Shown: positions 46,507-58,965, numbered from the stretch's first letter. The stretch is DNA of 64,000 bases from Hygrophila difformis (GCA_030278955.1 JAOANR010000001.1:38838890-38902889), one strand, 5' to 3'. Numbers and translations: made by a program. Notes: generated by a model from the letters alone, not told the origin.

Positions 46507-47840
46507 ATTTTTTATTAGATATGATTGCTCCCTTTTTGGTTTAATTTGTAATAGTTAGAATAATTTTGGTACTATTTTGCTTATTCAATTAGCATCTTTA
46601 TGTAATAGTTGCTTGAACTTGTGGTATTTTGCTTTTGGTAAGTTTATGAAATTTAATATTTTATTTAAATCTGTCCATGTTTATTTAATTAATAAAAAGA
46701 GTTAATAAAAATTAAAAATCTGAAATTTAAAAATTAAAATAATAAAAATCTGAATTAAATAAATTATGGATAGAATTTAATTATTTTAATCTATAAACTA
46801 CCATGTGTTCTAATAATTATCTTTTGTATGAGCAAATACCATATAAATATATAAAGAAGCAGGATATGCCATGAAGAAGCAAGCAAAAGGGCACATCCAA
46901 TACGGTGAAAGAATTTCTAGGATCTAAACATACTCCAGGTGTGATCTTTTCATGTTATATGTTATCAATTTGCATGAAGTATGTGGTAAGAGCTTGATTT
47001 AATTTTATTTTACTGTTTATTATGCTTGGAATAATATGGTACATGCATGACTAGTTATTTTAAATTTAAATTGTGTTTTGCCAGTAGTGCTACTATTTGG
47101 AGATTACCACATCATTGCCAATCTGGAGAAAATCCAAATAAGTCTAAATGTTCTGCTCTAATCCGATTTTACAATTTAATGAGTGTTAGGTTTCTTAGTT
47201 TAAAGTCCTAGACTTTGTCAAATTTTTATGCAAGTTGTTTGAGCTATTGGTGACAATTCTATTTGCCTTGCAGAAAACTATTTGATTAATTAGACTAGTT
47301 ATTTAAAATGTGGAGAGTTATCATTATTTATAAATAAATATGCTCGTTCTAAGTCTTTTTAAATGCTTAATTAAAATAAAGTCAGAGTGAAACCCTTAAA
47401 AAAAAAAAAAGAGAGAGGGTGATTAAATAAAAATTCATAAACTCTTGACTGGATGACTGGCACATATTCGGTGACACGAGTAGCTTTTGGAATTCAACTG
47501 TCCACAACTCAGCCAAAGTGTCTAGAATATAGTGAAACCTAACCATAGATTGAGCATATTTAAAGACTGGAATAGAAAAGCATATTTACGTTACTCACTT
47601 TCCCATATTAAGTGCTATGTATAATTAATTTGTTTTCTGTATTATAAGTGTATTGGGTATCTGGTTCTGATAGCTGATGCATATAAATTTGCCTAGTTCT
47701 AGTACATTAAACTTTGAACCCTCTTATCTCATTTTGTTGTTGAAATCTATGATTTGGCAGAACTATAGAGACTTTATCTTTATTATCTTGATTGGCAAAT
47801 TGATGTGTTAATTGATCTCATTGCTCAAGGGACGAGCAAT
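46507..47840 (+). other. 3' noncoding region of element B
   Basis: AT-rich, with an A run and GAGAGAG at 47398-47417. It ends in the hairpin ATTGCTC/GAGCAAT (47820-47840) before the polypurine tract. No ORF of note. Confidence 0.55.
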
Positions 47841-47858
47841 ATTTAAGTGTGAGGTTGT
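47841..47858 (+). other. Polypurine tract, element B
   Basis: ATTTAAGTGTGAGGTTGT directly before TGATGCACCC of the 3' LTR. Confidence 0.78.
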
Positions 47859-49897
47859 TGATGCACCCTGTGAAACCACATTTAAATAAGCTTAAATTAT
47901 GTTAAAACGAACCTAAATTGCATGCATGAGACTCTGTTTTACTGCTTTTTAGTGTATATTTCATGTGATGTGTGAATATTAATAAGACCGGTTAAATTGA
48001 GCTTATCTGAGCCCGATTTATCTTGTTTTATGCTTTTTAATAAGACTTTGGCAATTCTAATACATTGCAATGATGTTTCAGGCATTAAAATGAAGAAAGA
48101 AGATGTTCGAAGGTCAAATGATGTCAAATTCAGAATTTTCAACACTGGAAAAGCTCCAGAATGCGCCACATAGGCATGGCGGCGCATAAAATCATGCTCG
48201 AGCGCCACATTATGCGCCACATTGACACTTACGAAAATTTCGGATGGAAAAAAGCTTCAGGATGCGTCGCATAAGCTTGGTGGCACCGAAATCTGCTCCG
48301 GAGCGCCACAAAATGCGCCGCTCTTAAATTAAAAATTGCGAAATTATCAGAATGCGCCGCACCTCCTTGGTGGCGCCTAAAACCACCTTGGAGCGCCACT
48401 TTTTGCGCCGCAGAGGAAAATTCGGAAAATCATCGCATGCGCCAGCTCTCCTTGGTGGCGCCTAAACCCTCTTCCGAGCGCCATTTTATGCGCCACCGTC
48501 GCAGTTGGGCAGTTTTCTAACCTCCCGAACTCGGTTTTAAATGCCGTTTTTCGTTATTTTCTTCAGGGAGACTCATATCCAGACTTCATTATTCGCCAAA
48601 AAAAAAATCTCGGTAAACACATTCCAATGGGAGAAGAAGGCCAGAAACACAAATCCATGCTGGAGGAATGCATCAGGAACGATTTTCTGGGCATGTTCTT
48701 CCTATCATAGGTGTTGCCTTTCTTTTTCTTGCTTTGTAATGAATTGAAATTGCCTCTAAATGTAATCTGCTATTATGTTTCAAATTTGTAGACGGATTTC
48801 TATATTGTTCGTGTTAGAAGTGTTCTAGAACGGGAGTTCAGAATCGCTTTGAAGTATGAACTTATCTTTTTATGGAAGTAATATAATATGTCGATGTTTA
48901 TGTTGTAATCTGGGTTAATCTGCTATCATGTTAGAATCTGTCTAATCTGCTTTGGGCGCCATTTTTGATTAGGAATAATCAATTTGATGTTTGTGGCATG
49001 ATTCTTAAACAATTGATTAGATTAGATTTATCTGTAATAATTGTTAGAATTTGAATTGAGATTTGGTATTGCTTGCCTGAATTGATCGATGATTAAGATT
49101 AGTAGAAATCTGGAATCTGTAATTTTGTTTTCTGCTAAGTCTGACTTGATCGTTCAATCTGTCTCAATCTGCATTTATTTAATCTGGCAAAATATCAATT
49201 ACACTGTTCTGCATAATTAAATGTTAGAATCCAAACTCTGTGATTTCTGCTTTGCTAAATCGGGAGATAAAAAGTAGAATTAATATTTTAGTACCGGAAT
49301 TGGGAATAAATTACATTATAAATGGATTCTGGCATGCGCACAATGATTTGGGAAATAAAAAGTGCCTTTTAATTGCTATATGAAAATTTGTATGCTTGGG
49401 AAAGACTCAAATTTAGGCCTAGAATAATGATTGCAGAATGTTAGATAATTTAATCAGCTTCCATGAAATCCGTTTGAGTATAATTTAAACTGTAGAAGGT
49501 TACAATATTTTTAATCTTTATAATATAATTAATTTTAAGAAATTGATCTTTTTAGACATTGGAAAATGCTAAATAAATATGCAATTTCTATTTTATATAA
49601 AGATGGCAATATTTAAGATATTACAAGCATCTCCCATTTATATCTTTATTAATTATAATTTTAATTTGCTTTATTTTAAATTTAATGTCACTATTTTTAA
49701 TTTAATCATCATTAGAATTAATCAAACGCTTTCAAAATATATAATATGATTAATGAACTTAAAACAATTAACATTTTCTCCGGAATGTAATAATATTCTG
49801 AAATTCCCTGTGGTTCGACCCGGTATTCACCAGTTTTTATTACTTGATGACCACCATCCGCTTGTGGTAAAATATGAGTAGTGAAAATCACCTATCA
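47859..49897 (+). repeat. 3' LTR of element B
   Basis: 2039 bases, TGATGCACCC...CACCTATCA. Same layout as the 5' LTR. It lacks about 78 bases after AATATCAAT (49199), probably a small deletion at a T/TA microhomology. Confidence 0.92.
48161..48497. promoter_or_regulatory. Four-unit GCGCC array, B 3' LTR
   Basis: Same four units as 32678-33012, with a few changed sites (for example GCGTCGC in unit 2). Confidence 0.75.
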
Positions 49898-51506
49898 CAG
49901 AGTCAGCGATTAGGTCTCATCTAGACTGAAAGGATCTGTGTTTTAATTGAGAGTTTAGTACCTGTTTAGGGAATGATTTTAAATACCAATAGGTTTCTCA
50001 AAATTACTGTATGTTGGAAATCTTCTATTAAATATTGCATCGAATCAGTATCCACTTGGATTCGGATAAGATGTGATAAATAATAGTAGAGGAACAACAT
50101 ACAGGCTTTGGTTAATTTCTAAGGTAGGGTTGAGTATTCTTTCAACTACTATTTTCTCCCACCAAAGCCTAAAATTGAGTCTTGAGTGAGTACATTCGGA
50201 ATAGATCTTCATAGACCTGTTCCACTCATGTTTGTATCTCATAACTACCCGAATGTTATAAGCCCTGTGGCTTACTGACATTTGGGAAGTTCTAAATCTG
50301 CATCTGGTCACCAAGACCAGGGGCTCTTTTATACTAACGGAATGTGATGATCTTTTAAGACTTCCGAGTGATAGGTTTTTAAATGCTTTCTTTACCGTTT
50401 TCTTTACCGCTTTCTATAAAATGCTTTCATAGAGGTCACTCGGAAGAATTAGAGGTTGGCCGCCGGTTGTAAGGTTTAAGAGTTATGGATTAGTTCGGGG
50501 TTAGATTTGGACTTTGGGTGTGACAAGGGGGATGATAGGAGTACTTGGCATATCAACTAATGATATGTTAGGTGTTGCTTGTCCAACACAGATAATTAAT
50601 GTAACTTCACAAGGCCTGTGAAGGGAGTTATAAGTCTGTGGGATCTTAGATTTTGAGGTCTTAAGAGCATGTAAATTCTCACTGTAAGTACCTGTCTGTT
50701 AAAGGGAAGACGGTGTAGAAAGCATGAGAGTTAGCTAACTGACGAACTACCCCAAACACAGATCTGTGTAATTAAAACGGAAGTTTAATTGTGTTTCATC
50801 TGAATCTTGTCCAATCTTTATTATTTTCTCCCTGTCCCTTCTGTCGCATTTTAAATCTGCTTTCGTAGAATAATTTTATTCGCTTTCTTAGCATAATTCT
50901 TATTGCTTTCTTAGAATAGATTTAATGTACTTTTTAGAATAATTTTACTGCTTTCATAATCTAGTTTAAATTATTGTCAAGTAGTTGTTAGAAACCATTG
51001 CAAAGCTTGAATCGAGTAACCGAGTGGAAAATTTTAGTAAACGACGTGGGCCCTGCTTCTATCGCACATCCTCCAGTGAACGATCCGGTCTTACTATAAA
51101 TTACTGCAATTTTTGACACCGTGCGCTTTCGGGGGCACAGTTTCTTAACACGAGTAATAAAAACGTGACAACCTATAACATATCCCCAATCCCAACTCCA
51201 TCTTCATGAATTGGTTTCATTAAATAAAATTGAATACCAGGACTATTATGTTTCAGAAAATACTCATGAAATGGGAACTTGTCAAAAGTTTCATGGCAAG
51301 GATCTTCATGGCAAGAAATTGTCAAAAGTTTCATGCCGGGGAGTTCCACAGCGCCGTTTGAAATCAAAGTTTCCCACATGAGTAATAAAAAGTGAAATAT
51401 ATCCTTAAACCCCTTTCCCACGAATCATAACTCTTTTCATTTAATAAATTCAAACTTGGGATATTTTAGAAAAAGCTCGTGTTAATGAAACTTGTCAAAA
51501 GTTTCA
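49898..51506 (+). repeat. 3' LTR of element A, right part
   Basis: Starts with the second TSD copy (cagag 49898-49902) and resumes the LTR of A at ...TCAGCGATTAGG. It runs to TTTCA at 51506, the same end as the 5' LTR at 6354. The following five bases, CTCCG, should be the TSD of A, with its partner left of the window. No sense ORF. Confidence 0.88.
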
Positions 51507-51551
51507 CTCCGGCCTACCATAACGTTGAGGCGTGTATATCTTTCTACAGAA

Positions 51552-52340
51552 TTAGTAATCAGTTTTCTTAAGTTGTTTTTGTGAAATTATATTTGTACAC
51601 TTGTCTTTTGATAGTTTCACCACATGAACAGCTCTCATACTAATAGTCCATTGTTGATGATTCTTTTCAACCATTTTATTCCATGTATCTTGAATTTCTT
51701 GACCAATTGGTCTTGGAATTTTCATAAATAATTTTTCACCTAATTCTTGGTTAAAAGCACCTCCTGCTAAGCCTGTATAATAGATATATTCATTTAAAAA
51801 GTCTATTGTTCCATACAAGTCATCTAAAATGCATTTGGTCTAGATGGATTAGGGCATCCATTTGTGTTGTTATATGTCCTGAATTACAATCTTCACCTGT
51901 TATTAGGCTTGATATTTTATTTACAAAGTTATAAGGATTTGGTCATCTTTCTATTATGTCTTGATAATCCATCGGATAATCTGTTTTAAATACTTCCCAC
52001 AATAACTGTGCGAATTCTCCTAAATAAGTTTCAAGATATCAATACATTGATTCAGCAGTATCATTATAATCATTTTTGTTTTTGATATAATCAGCCACAA
52101 CTATATTTTTCTATTTTGCAATTACTGAGCCCAATTCTTGAGGGCTTATATTTGTCACTTCTAATATTGCTGGATTATGATAATATCCTCTTTCTAAAGG
52201 TTGCCTAATTCCTCTAGGTTTTGTTATCATTCCAGGTTGTGCCTTTCCATAGGACATTTTGGATGAACATGTGTTATTGAGTGCCTAGAATTATTTCCAG
52301 TATAATTAGTTCCAGGTCTCCACTCAGTTCCTCTTTGGTA
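51552..52340 (-). pseudogene. capsid-protein-like remnant, fragment E
   Basis: The clearest open part is 51552-51818 (88 codons). It has a segment with FLNEYIYYTGLAGG and IPRPIGQEIQDTW, wording that resembles the conserved capsid core of Caulimoviridae. Upstream on the minus strand the same protein can be followed in pieces to about 52340, with several stops and at least one frame change near 51830. The usual zinc knuckle would lie downstream and is not present before the boundary at 51507. Confidence 0.55.
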
Positions 52341-52499
52341 TGAGGCAAATGGAGTTCCAGGGACTCTTGTTATACTGTCTCCTGTGTTTTTCATGACAAT
52401 ATCTTGGTTCATGAATTCCTTAGGTGTTTTATTTGTTTTTTAAAAATGTAAGGATATATGGTCTCTCATATATTGTTCCATTAATATATTTTCAGAACT

Positions 52500-52886
52500 T
52501 TATCCTTCTTCTGGTGAGTTTTCTTTTGAGAACAAGTGAGCTTCTATATCTGCTTGTTGTTCTTCTTTTATTTGTATTTTTTGTAATCTTTTCTGTACTT
52601 CTTTCTCAATAATTTCTTCTAAATTATTTTTCCATTCTTTATTTTTTCTTTTCATTTTATCCTTTAATTCCTGTTTTTGTTCATTCAGTTTTGATATTTC
52701 TCTTATCATTTCTTCATAATTTTCTATCCAATTCTCAAAATATCCACTATGTTTTGGACATTCTACTAAATGGATCATATGTTTTAATTTATTAGAGTGT
52801 CTTCTATCAAGATCAATTTTACAATCTTGACAATTGTGAGGTAATATTCCTTTATTTTTAAATTTTTTAGTCAAGGCAGAATGCAC
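52500..52886 (-). pseudogene. coiled-coil protein part, fragment E
   Basis: 128 open codons. A Cys/His-rich start (NCQDCKIDLDRRHS, then LVECPKH) suggests a metal-binding fold. About 80 residues of strongly charged coiled coil follow (EMIREISKLNEQKQELKDK and on). It lies between the movement-like and capsid-like parts. Role unknown; a virion-associated or linker part is possible. Confidence 0.5.
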
Positions 52887-53149
52887 ATGTTGTGAGAAAA
52901 CTCTTTCATACCTGTCATGGTATTCTCTTTTATTTAGAATTTTTCATTTCTTAAAGTTTTCAAATTTTCTTGGTTTTAAACAAATACTATGTTGTATGTC
53001 TTTAGCAATTCTTTCCACTTCATCATCACTAAGGTGGAATATATGTTTTCCCTCATATTCTACATAATTATTTGTTACTGGTTTTTCTATAATAAACTTT
53101 TTCATTTGTTTATTCATTTTCCTGACATTCTTCTTCTGTAAAATCTATT

Positions 53150-53628
53150 AGTCGTTTTGCAGTTTCATAATCATTAAATCATACTGACGTTTCTCCTCTG
53201 GAGTTAATGAAGTAATTTACATTTTTTGGGGTTAAGTTTTTAACATTTGGTTTCAAAGAATTTTTAATATTTCCCAGCATTTTCTTCTGATGATATTTCA
53301 GTTGATCCTATAATTTTTACTCCTTCACTTCCTATGATACTTACTACAGTTTCAATTTTTGTTTTATGCCTGGTTTGGCCATTGTTTGTGATTCTTCCTA
53401 AGCAGCCTACACATATCATTAGGTTGTGACCAGTTTCCATTTCTTTATATCCTACAGTTTGAATTCATATTTGGATATGTCTCATGAAATCGGTAATTTG
53501 TATCATATAATCTGGTGCCAAATAACATACTCCTACATTAGGGTTCATGTCAATTTCCATTAGTCCTATGATGGCTTGGGTTGGATTAGTCTATCTTGTA
53601 TCTAGGACAGTCATTAGGACTTTAGTTC
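53150..53628 (-). pseudogene. movement-protein-like remnant, fragment E
   Basis: The minus strand gives a continuous frame with two or more stops. It has TQAIIGLMEIDMNPNVG, YMIQITDFMRHIQI and HNLMICVGCLGRITN, which resemble the 30K-type movement protein core of Caulimoviridae. It is cut by the LTR of element D at 53629. The start is missing. Confidence 0.5.
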
Positions 53629-55370
53629 TGTAACACCCCGGTTTTTGATCACCCAGGTCGGGATGTCACCGCCACACCTCCCTAGTAAGACACGGTTTCT
53701 CCGGCTTACTAAAGAGATGCAAGGCTAGGTATTTCAGTATTTAGAAGCTTTGAAAACATTTGCAAACAGCCCATACAATATAATCTCGAAAATAATAATA
53801 TCATAGCGCAACGGAAAAAGTATTTAAGTATAATATTGCAGCGGAAATATAAATACGACCAACACGGTCAAAACACGGGTTAAACAGGCTCGTTTATTCT
53901 AATGTCTAATGCAAGAATTTAAATAATAAATAAGTTTGCAAAAATATGGTTCCCCCATGCATGAACGTGCTCATGATCATTCTACATACTCTGTAAGGAA
54001 GAAGGAAAATAGGATGGTTTGCTCAGCACAACTTGCTGAGTAAGTTAACACATGCATGATCGTAGGGTTTAAAAGCCATTAATTTAATATTTACATAAAA
54101 ACATGATAATATTCATAAATAATTTAAATGAAGCCATAATTAATTTAAATAAAACATTTAATAATTTAAAGGACAACAATTAAAAATATTTAACTATCCC
54201 CGTTACTCCCAAGATAATATAGCAAGTATTTCACGATTGCATTGCAATCTCGTCAATTTAGCCGGAAACCGGCGGCCGCAGCCGTATCTGCCATACCCAG
54301 TACCACTCCGGAGCCTCGAGAAACCCATAAGGATATTCACGAGAGTGTAGGCCATATATCTCATGCCGTTTTGGCAACATATCTCAAATATTTCGCGTGG
54401 GGTCACCATCGTCCATATAGGCACGAAGTGAATTGTTAGGAGGGCACCCTGCAGAGCACTCACCCCCTAATTTTAACGATCAAGTTCGTAAAGGGGATTT
54501 CCTAAGTTTCCAGATTTCATATAATTATTTCAAAGAGTCTTCTACTCGTTTAAAACTTAAATGCTAGTTTCATTGTTTCAACAATATTTCAAGATTTGAC
54601 TCGGTCAACCACAGTTTACACCAAAATTCATTAAAAATCGAGTTTACTTCCAGAAATTCTGAAATTTCACCACTTACTCAGAAACATCGAGATGAACAAC
54701 TTTCGTGTTTTAACTTTTTCAATCCGAGTTACCGAAATAGGTCAAAATCATCAATTTTCGTCACGACCTAAATCTGCCCGAAATTCGTATACAGTAGTTC
54801 AAGATTATCAAGATCTACCATAGCAAATCAACTCCAAAATTAATGAAATTTTACAGAGACCTTCTTAAGAATTTATCTACTATTTTTATGTTCGGCCAAA
54901 GATCTAAATCGGTCTAGAACCTATGTCAAAAACGTGATCAAGATCGGACCTAAGTTCTGTCAAGAATTTCAAGAGCAAATTTCAAGCAGTTCGGTTTTGG
55001 TTGGTTTTCACATAACAAATCATCTTTTAAAATTCTGAAAATTTCACAGTAGATAGAGCTAAGCCTTAGGAACGTTTTTTGTGTTTTAAGTTTTTCCGTT
55101 TGAAGTAGTTTTAAGGTTCGAAAAAATTCGTCAAAACTATTGCGCCGGTAGAAAACATTCAATGACAGATTTACGAAAGATTCGATTAAGCTTTTAGGTT
55201 TCGTGTTTTAATTACTCCCAAAACCATGTAAGTATTAACTTACAGATTTGTAGATATCCGGGATCGTCTATTTCGAACGCGTGGCTTCCAGTCCTCCGTC
55301 TATCCTCTCCGTTCGTCGGGTTCTACGTTCTAGATCCGATTCGAGGCGTAGAAAGAAAAATAAGAAGATT

Positions 55371-55466
55371 AGGATTCGTTTTCGAATCAAACGTAAGAGG
55401 CGAATGGATCGGAACTTACGACGACATCTAGGATTCGTTTTCGAATCAAACGTAAGAGGCGAATGG
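55371..55466. repeat. Tandem duplication in the LTR of D
   Basis: AGGATTCGTTTTCGAATC...AGGCGAATGG occurs at 55371-55407 and again at 55430-55466, so a unit of about 59 bases is partly doubled. TTCGAA inside each copy is palindromic. Confidence 0.8.
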
Positions 55467-55690
55467 TCTCGTGCCTCCGACGACTCCGGAATTAGGGTTT
55501 TCGGACGTATAGAGAGTTGTAGGGTTTTGGAAAAGTATTCGGAGCTTTTAAGAGGGCTTATTTATAGTTGAACAAGCCCTAGGGACACCCAAGGGCTGCC
55601 CCTAGGAGTCTTGAGCCGAAAGGTGTTCAACCGAAGTCGGAAAATCCGGATTCGGGCGAGAAAATCTCGCACGGGCGAATCTGTCACATG

Positions 55691-55740
55691 GCGCGGTCGT
55701 GGCGCGCTCTTCCTTCTTCGACCGCGCAGCCACCGCGCGA
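55691..55740. promoter_or_regulatory. CGCGCGG-type inverted-repeat cluster, LTR of D
   Basis: GCGCGGTCGTGGCGCGC, then ACCGCGCAGCCACCGCGCG: facing GCGCGGT and ACCGCGC sites. It lies about 400 bases into the LTR in the element sense. Similar to 59005-59092 upstream of the extra gene of D. Confidence 0.55.
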
Positions 55741-56144
55741 CACTCGCCTGGACTTCGGTCCGGGTGGGTCGTGCGATCCGTCGTGCTTTTCCTCCTCTCT
55801 TTCGGATTTCTATCCCTCTATGCTCCCGTTTTCCGATTTCCGGGGTATCTTCGGGTTTCTACTTTCTCTCTAAGTTTTTACTCGGGTCTAATTGGATGTT
55901 TGGACTCAAATTCTCGAGTTCATTGGTGTCGGGTTTCGGTGTATAATTTATTTACCTTTAATAATTCTTTTTATTTAATTAAATTCCTTTAATTCTTTTT
56001 TAAGCTAAATCTCATTTCTCATTTCCTTATCCTTATTTATTTATTTATTTGCTGGATTTATTTATTTATTGTATTTATTTTATTTATTGTTTATTTATTT
56101 AATTATTTTTTTATTTTATTGTTGGAAAATTCCCGGGTATTACA

Positions 56145-56161
56145 GTCTACCCTCCTTAAAA
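56145..56161 (-). other. Polypurine tract, element D
   Basis: On the minus strand TTTTAAGGAGGGTAGAC stands directly before the 3' LTR, preceded by GAGGACGAAGTTGATT, as in element C. Confidence 0.85.
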
Positions 56162-56367
56162 ATCAACTTCGTCCTCGAAGTTGTGTTTCGACTTTTCTCG
56201 TGTTAAGGTCTTTTGTTTGTTTTATTATTTTGTGAATGAACTTAGAATTAAAACTTCTAAGCTGCCTACGTACCCTGTGAAGGGATCAAGCCATAACGTA
56301 GTTCAAAAGTTTACAAAAATGCACGAAAAATAGGTCGTATGACATCCTCTCCCCCTTAAGATTGCAG
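56162..56367 (-). other. 3' untranslated part of element D
   Basis: Between the pol stop and the polypurine tract. It includes AGGGGGAGAGGATGT on the minus strand (about 56341-56356), nearly the same as the sequence after gag in element C (20762-20776). Confidence 0.6.
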
Positions 56368-57624
56368 TTAGGTCCCCATAACTGTGTCGGTATCGGTTTG
56401 GAACAATGTTGGGTAGCGTTCTCTCATGTCGGATTCTACTTCCCAAGTTGTCGTCTCACTTTCGTGGTTCGACCAAAGAACCTTGATCATTTTGACGGTT
56501 TTGTTCCTCGTTACTCGTTCCTTAGTGTCGAGAATACGCACTGGGACTTCTTCATAAGTCAAATCTTCATCGAGCTCAATTATCTCCGGTTGAAGTACAT
56601 GTGTCGGGTCCGGCACATACTTCTTTAGTTGTGAGACATGGAAGACATTATGAACTCGATCTAATTGTGGCGGTAAAGCCAGTCGGTAGGCTAAATTTCC
56701 GACTCGTTCTAGAATCTCGTAAGGTCCTATGTATCGAGGACTCAACTTTCCTCGCTTGCCAAAGCGCATCACCCCCTTCATGGGTGGTATCTTTAGCATG
56801 ACCCTATCTCCCACTTGAAATTCTAGGTCTCGTCGTCTCACGTCAGCGTAACTCTTCTGACGGTCTTGAGCGGCTTTCATTTTTCCTTGAATCACTTTGA
56901 TTTGTTGAGCCATGTCTTCGATAAGTTGTGGTCCCACTACCACCGACTTATCGTTTTCTTCCCAGCTCAACGGGCTTCGGCACTTTCGTCCATGCAACGC
57001 CTCGAAAGGTGCAATGCCAATGCTAGCATGGTAGCTATTATTATAAGAGAATTCGATTAAGGGTAAATGGGATTCCCAATTTCCCTTAAATTCCAACACG
57101 CATGCTCTCAGCATGTCTTCTAGTGTTTGGATTGTTCTCTCGGTTTGACCATCCATCATTGGGTGGAATGCGGTGCTCATTTTGATTTGAGTACCGAGAG
57201 CCTTTTGTAACTCCGTCCAAAAGTGAGAGACAAATCTACTGTCTCTATCGGAAATGATGTCATGTGGTACTCCATGTCGTCGTACCACATTATCAACGTA
57301 GGCTCGGGCCAATTGGTCCATAGTCCACGTGTCCTTCATCGGGATAAATATGGCTGTCTTCGTTAGCCTATCCACAATCACCCAAATCTTGTTCATGCCT
57401 TTAGGTGATCGAGGTAATCCCGAGACAAAATCCATTGAGATGCTATCCCAATTCCAACTTGGAATCTCTAGTGGTTGCATCAGTCCTAAGGGTTTATGTC
57501 GCACTGCCTTGACCTTTTGGCAGGTGAGATATTTCGCCACGAAGTCTGCCACTTCCTTCTTCATTCCCGGCCACCAATAGATCTTCTTCAGATCCTTGTA
57601 AAGTTTGTCGCCTCCGGGATGCAC
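56368..57624 (-). pseudogene. pol: integrase with chromodomain-like end, element D
   Basis: 418 codons. Zinc finger end (CQKVK), catalytic core with Asp in SISMDFVSGLP, Asp in IISDRDSRF and Glu in GQTERTIQTLEDML. The GP-Y part (LSPRYIGPYEILERVG) and a C-terminal chromodomain-like segment of the Tekay type follow (PVRILDTKE, IKVLWSNHESETTTWE). Chromodomains guide chromovirus insertion to heterochromatin. A single stop (57625-57627) separates it from RNase H in the same frame, just before MHPGGDKLYKDL. The integrase itself is otherwise undamaged. Confidence 0.87.
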
Positions 57625-58965
57625 TTAATATGGCGTGTTGTGCCCTTCCTCCATCAACCTTCGCTTCAATTCGGCACATTTAAGGGGCACACACCATCTC
57701 CCTTTGAAGCGAATGCTTCCATCCTCATGGACAGCAAATCCTATTGCCCTTCCTTCGGCAATATACCCCCTTATCTTCTCGAGTTTCGCATCGCCCGGTT
57801 GGGCGAGCTTAATCTCGTCCAATATTGGAGTTTCTACGACCATGGCGTTGATCGTTTCACTCACTGTGCCAGGATGCACAAGTTCTAACTCCAATCTTGC
57901 TAACTCCATGTACAATGCCGGCGGAATTACCAACGAGTTTGTCACGTGTTGGGTTTTCCGACTGAGGGCATCGGCTACCACATTCGCCTTCCCCTCGTGG
58001 TATGCTATCTCTAAATCATAGTCTTTAATAAGTTCCAACCACCTTCGCTGTCTCAAATTCAACTCCTTCTGAGTGAATATATATTTCAAGCTCTTGTGGT
58101 CGGTGAACATTCGACACTTCCGCCCATAAAGATAATGTCTCCATATCTTTAGAGCGAAAACGATCGCTGCCAACTCCAGGTCATGTGTCGGATAATTCTC
58201 CTCGTGAGGTTTCAGTTGGCGTGATGCATATGCTACGACTCTCGAGTCTTGCATCAAGACACAACCTAAACCTTCCTTCAAAGCATCGCTGTAAACTTCG
58301 AAGTCACCATTCTCTGATGGTAGTGTTAATACGGGTGTGGTTGTGAGTCGTTTCTTTAACTCTTGAAACGCTGTCTCACAAGCCTCTGTCCACACGTATT
58401 TTACTCCCTTCTTAATTAGCTGGGTCAAAGGTCGTGCGATTTTAGAAAAATCCTTCACGAACCGTCTATAGTACCCGGCTAAGCCGAGGAAACTCCTTAT
58501 CTCAGTTTGACTCTTTGGAGTTGCCCACTCAGTTACGGCATAGACTTTTGTCGGATCCACTGAAACTCCATCAGCGGATACTATATGTCCAAAAAATGCT
58601 ACCTCCTTCAACCAAAAGTCGCATTTGGACAGTTTGCCGTATAACTGATTCTCCCGCAAGGTCCCTAACACTTGGTGCAAGTGTTGGGCATGCTCCTCCT
58701 CGTTTTTCGAGTAGATCAGGATGTCATCAATGAACACCACTACGCACTGATCTAACAGCTCTCGAAATACATTGTTCATGAGGTTCATGAACATTGCCGG
58801 AGCATTTGTTAACCCAAAGGATAACACTGTGAACTCGTAGTGACCATATCGAGTTCGAAACGCCGTCTTCGGAATGTCTTTCTCGGCAATTCTCAGCTGG
58901 TGATACCCAGATCGTAAGTCGATCTTCGAGAATACTGAAGCTCCCTTCAGTTGATCACGTAACAA
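57625..58965 (-). pseudogene. pol: RT (front missing) and RNase H, element D
   Basis: 446 codons. RT begins abruptly at about [20 protein letters not shown]. The fingers and the CIDYRELN-type region are absent, replaced by unlike DNA from about 58966. The catalytic motif is present ([11 protein letters not shown]), then [18 protein letters not shown]. RNase H follows: [13 protein letters not shown], where relatives have DAS, then [41 protein letters not shown] start codon is lacking (the first codons are TTG). Without the RT front it cannot be active. Confidence 0.87.

Larger units (their letters stand above)
32375..49897 (+). mobile_element. Element B: Athila-type retrotransposon nested in the 3' LTR of A
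   Basis: Complete 17.5 kb element with TG...CA LTRs, TSD cagag, tRNA-Asp primer site, gag, protease, RT, RNase H and integrase (broken), two extra genes downstream of pol, and a polypurine tract. The empty target can be read in the other LTR of A. Related to A but clearly another family: LTR, noncoding DNA and motif array differ. Confidence 0.93.
1..51506 (+). mobile_element. Element A: Athila-type Ty3/gypsy LTR retrotransposon, interrupted by nested elements
   Basis: Order seen: 5' LTR (left end outside the window), tRNA-Asp primer site, gag, protease, RT, RNase H, integrase, extra gene region, polypurine tract, 3' LTR. The integrase and the RT wording (PFGLCNAPATF, then F-x-DD-FSVYG) and the protease motif DLGSSIN are typical of the Athila lineage. 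Position 1 aligns with 30423 in the 3' LTR, so about 1.2 kb of the 5' LTR is missing. The right end at 51506 is set by the shared end GTCAAAAGTTTCA, which is also found just before the primer site at 6354. Elements C and B are nested inside it. gag-pol is broken at many places, so the copy cannot move by itself. Confidence 0.88.
51507..53628 (-). mobile_element. Fragment E: caulimovirid-like endogenous pararetrovirus relic
   Basis: AT-rich block whose minus strand reads, in order, a movement-protein-like part, a coiled-coil part and a capsid-like part, all with stops and frameshifts. This order fits the polyprotein of some Caulimoviridae. RT would come next, left of the insertion of A and outside the window. 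It is cut at one side by the LTR of A and at the other by the LTR of D. Old and not functional. The identification rests on motif wording only. Confidence 0.6.
53629..56144 (-). repeat. 3' LTR of element D
   Basis: 2516 bases. On the minus strand it starts TGTAATACCCGGG and ends GGGGTGTTACA. It is homologous to 62424-64000. It holds a GC cluster (55691-55740) and a short tandem duplication (55371-55466). Small ORFs inside are not convincing. Confidence 0.9.

Noticed and set aside
55281..55992. Overlapping plus-strand ORFs in the LTR of D
   Set aside because: LTR sequence with GC-rich clusters and a small tandem duplication; no motif and opposite to the element.
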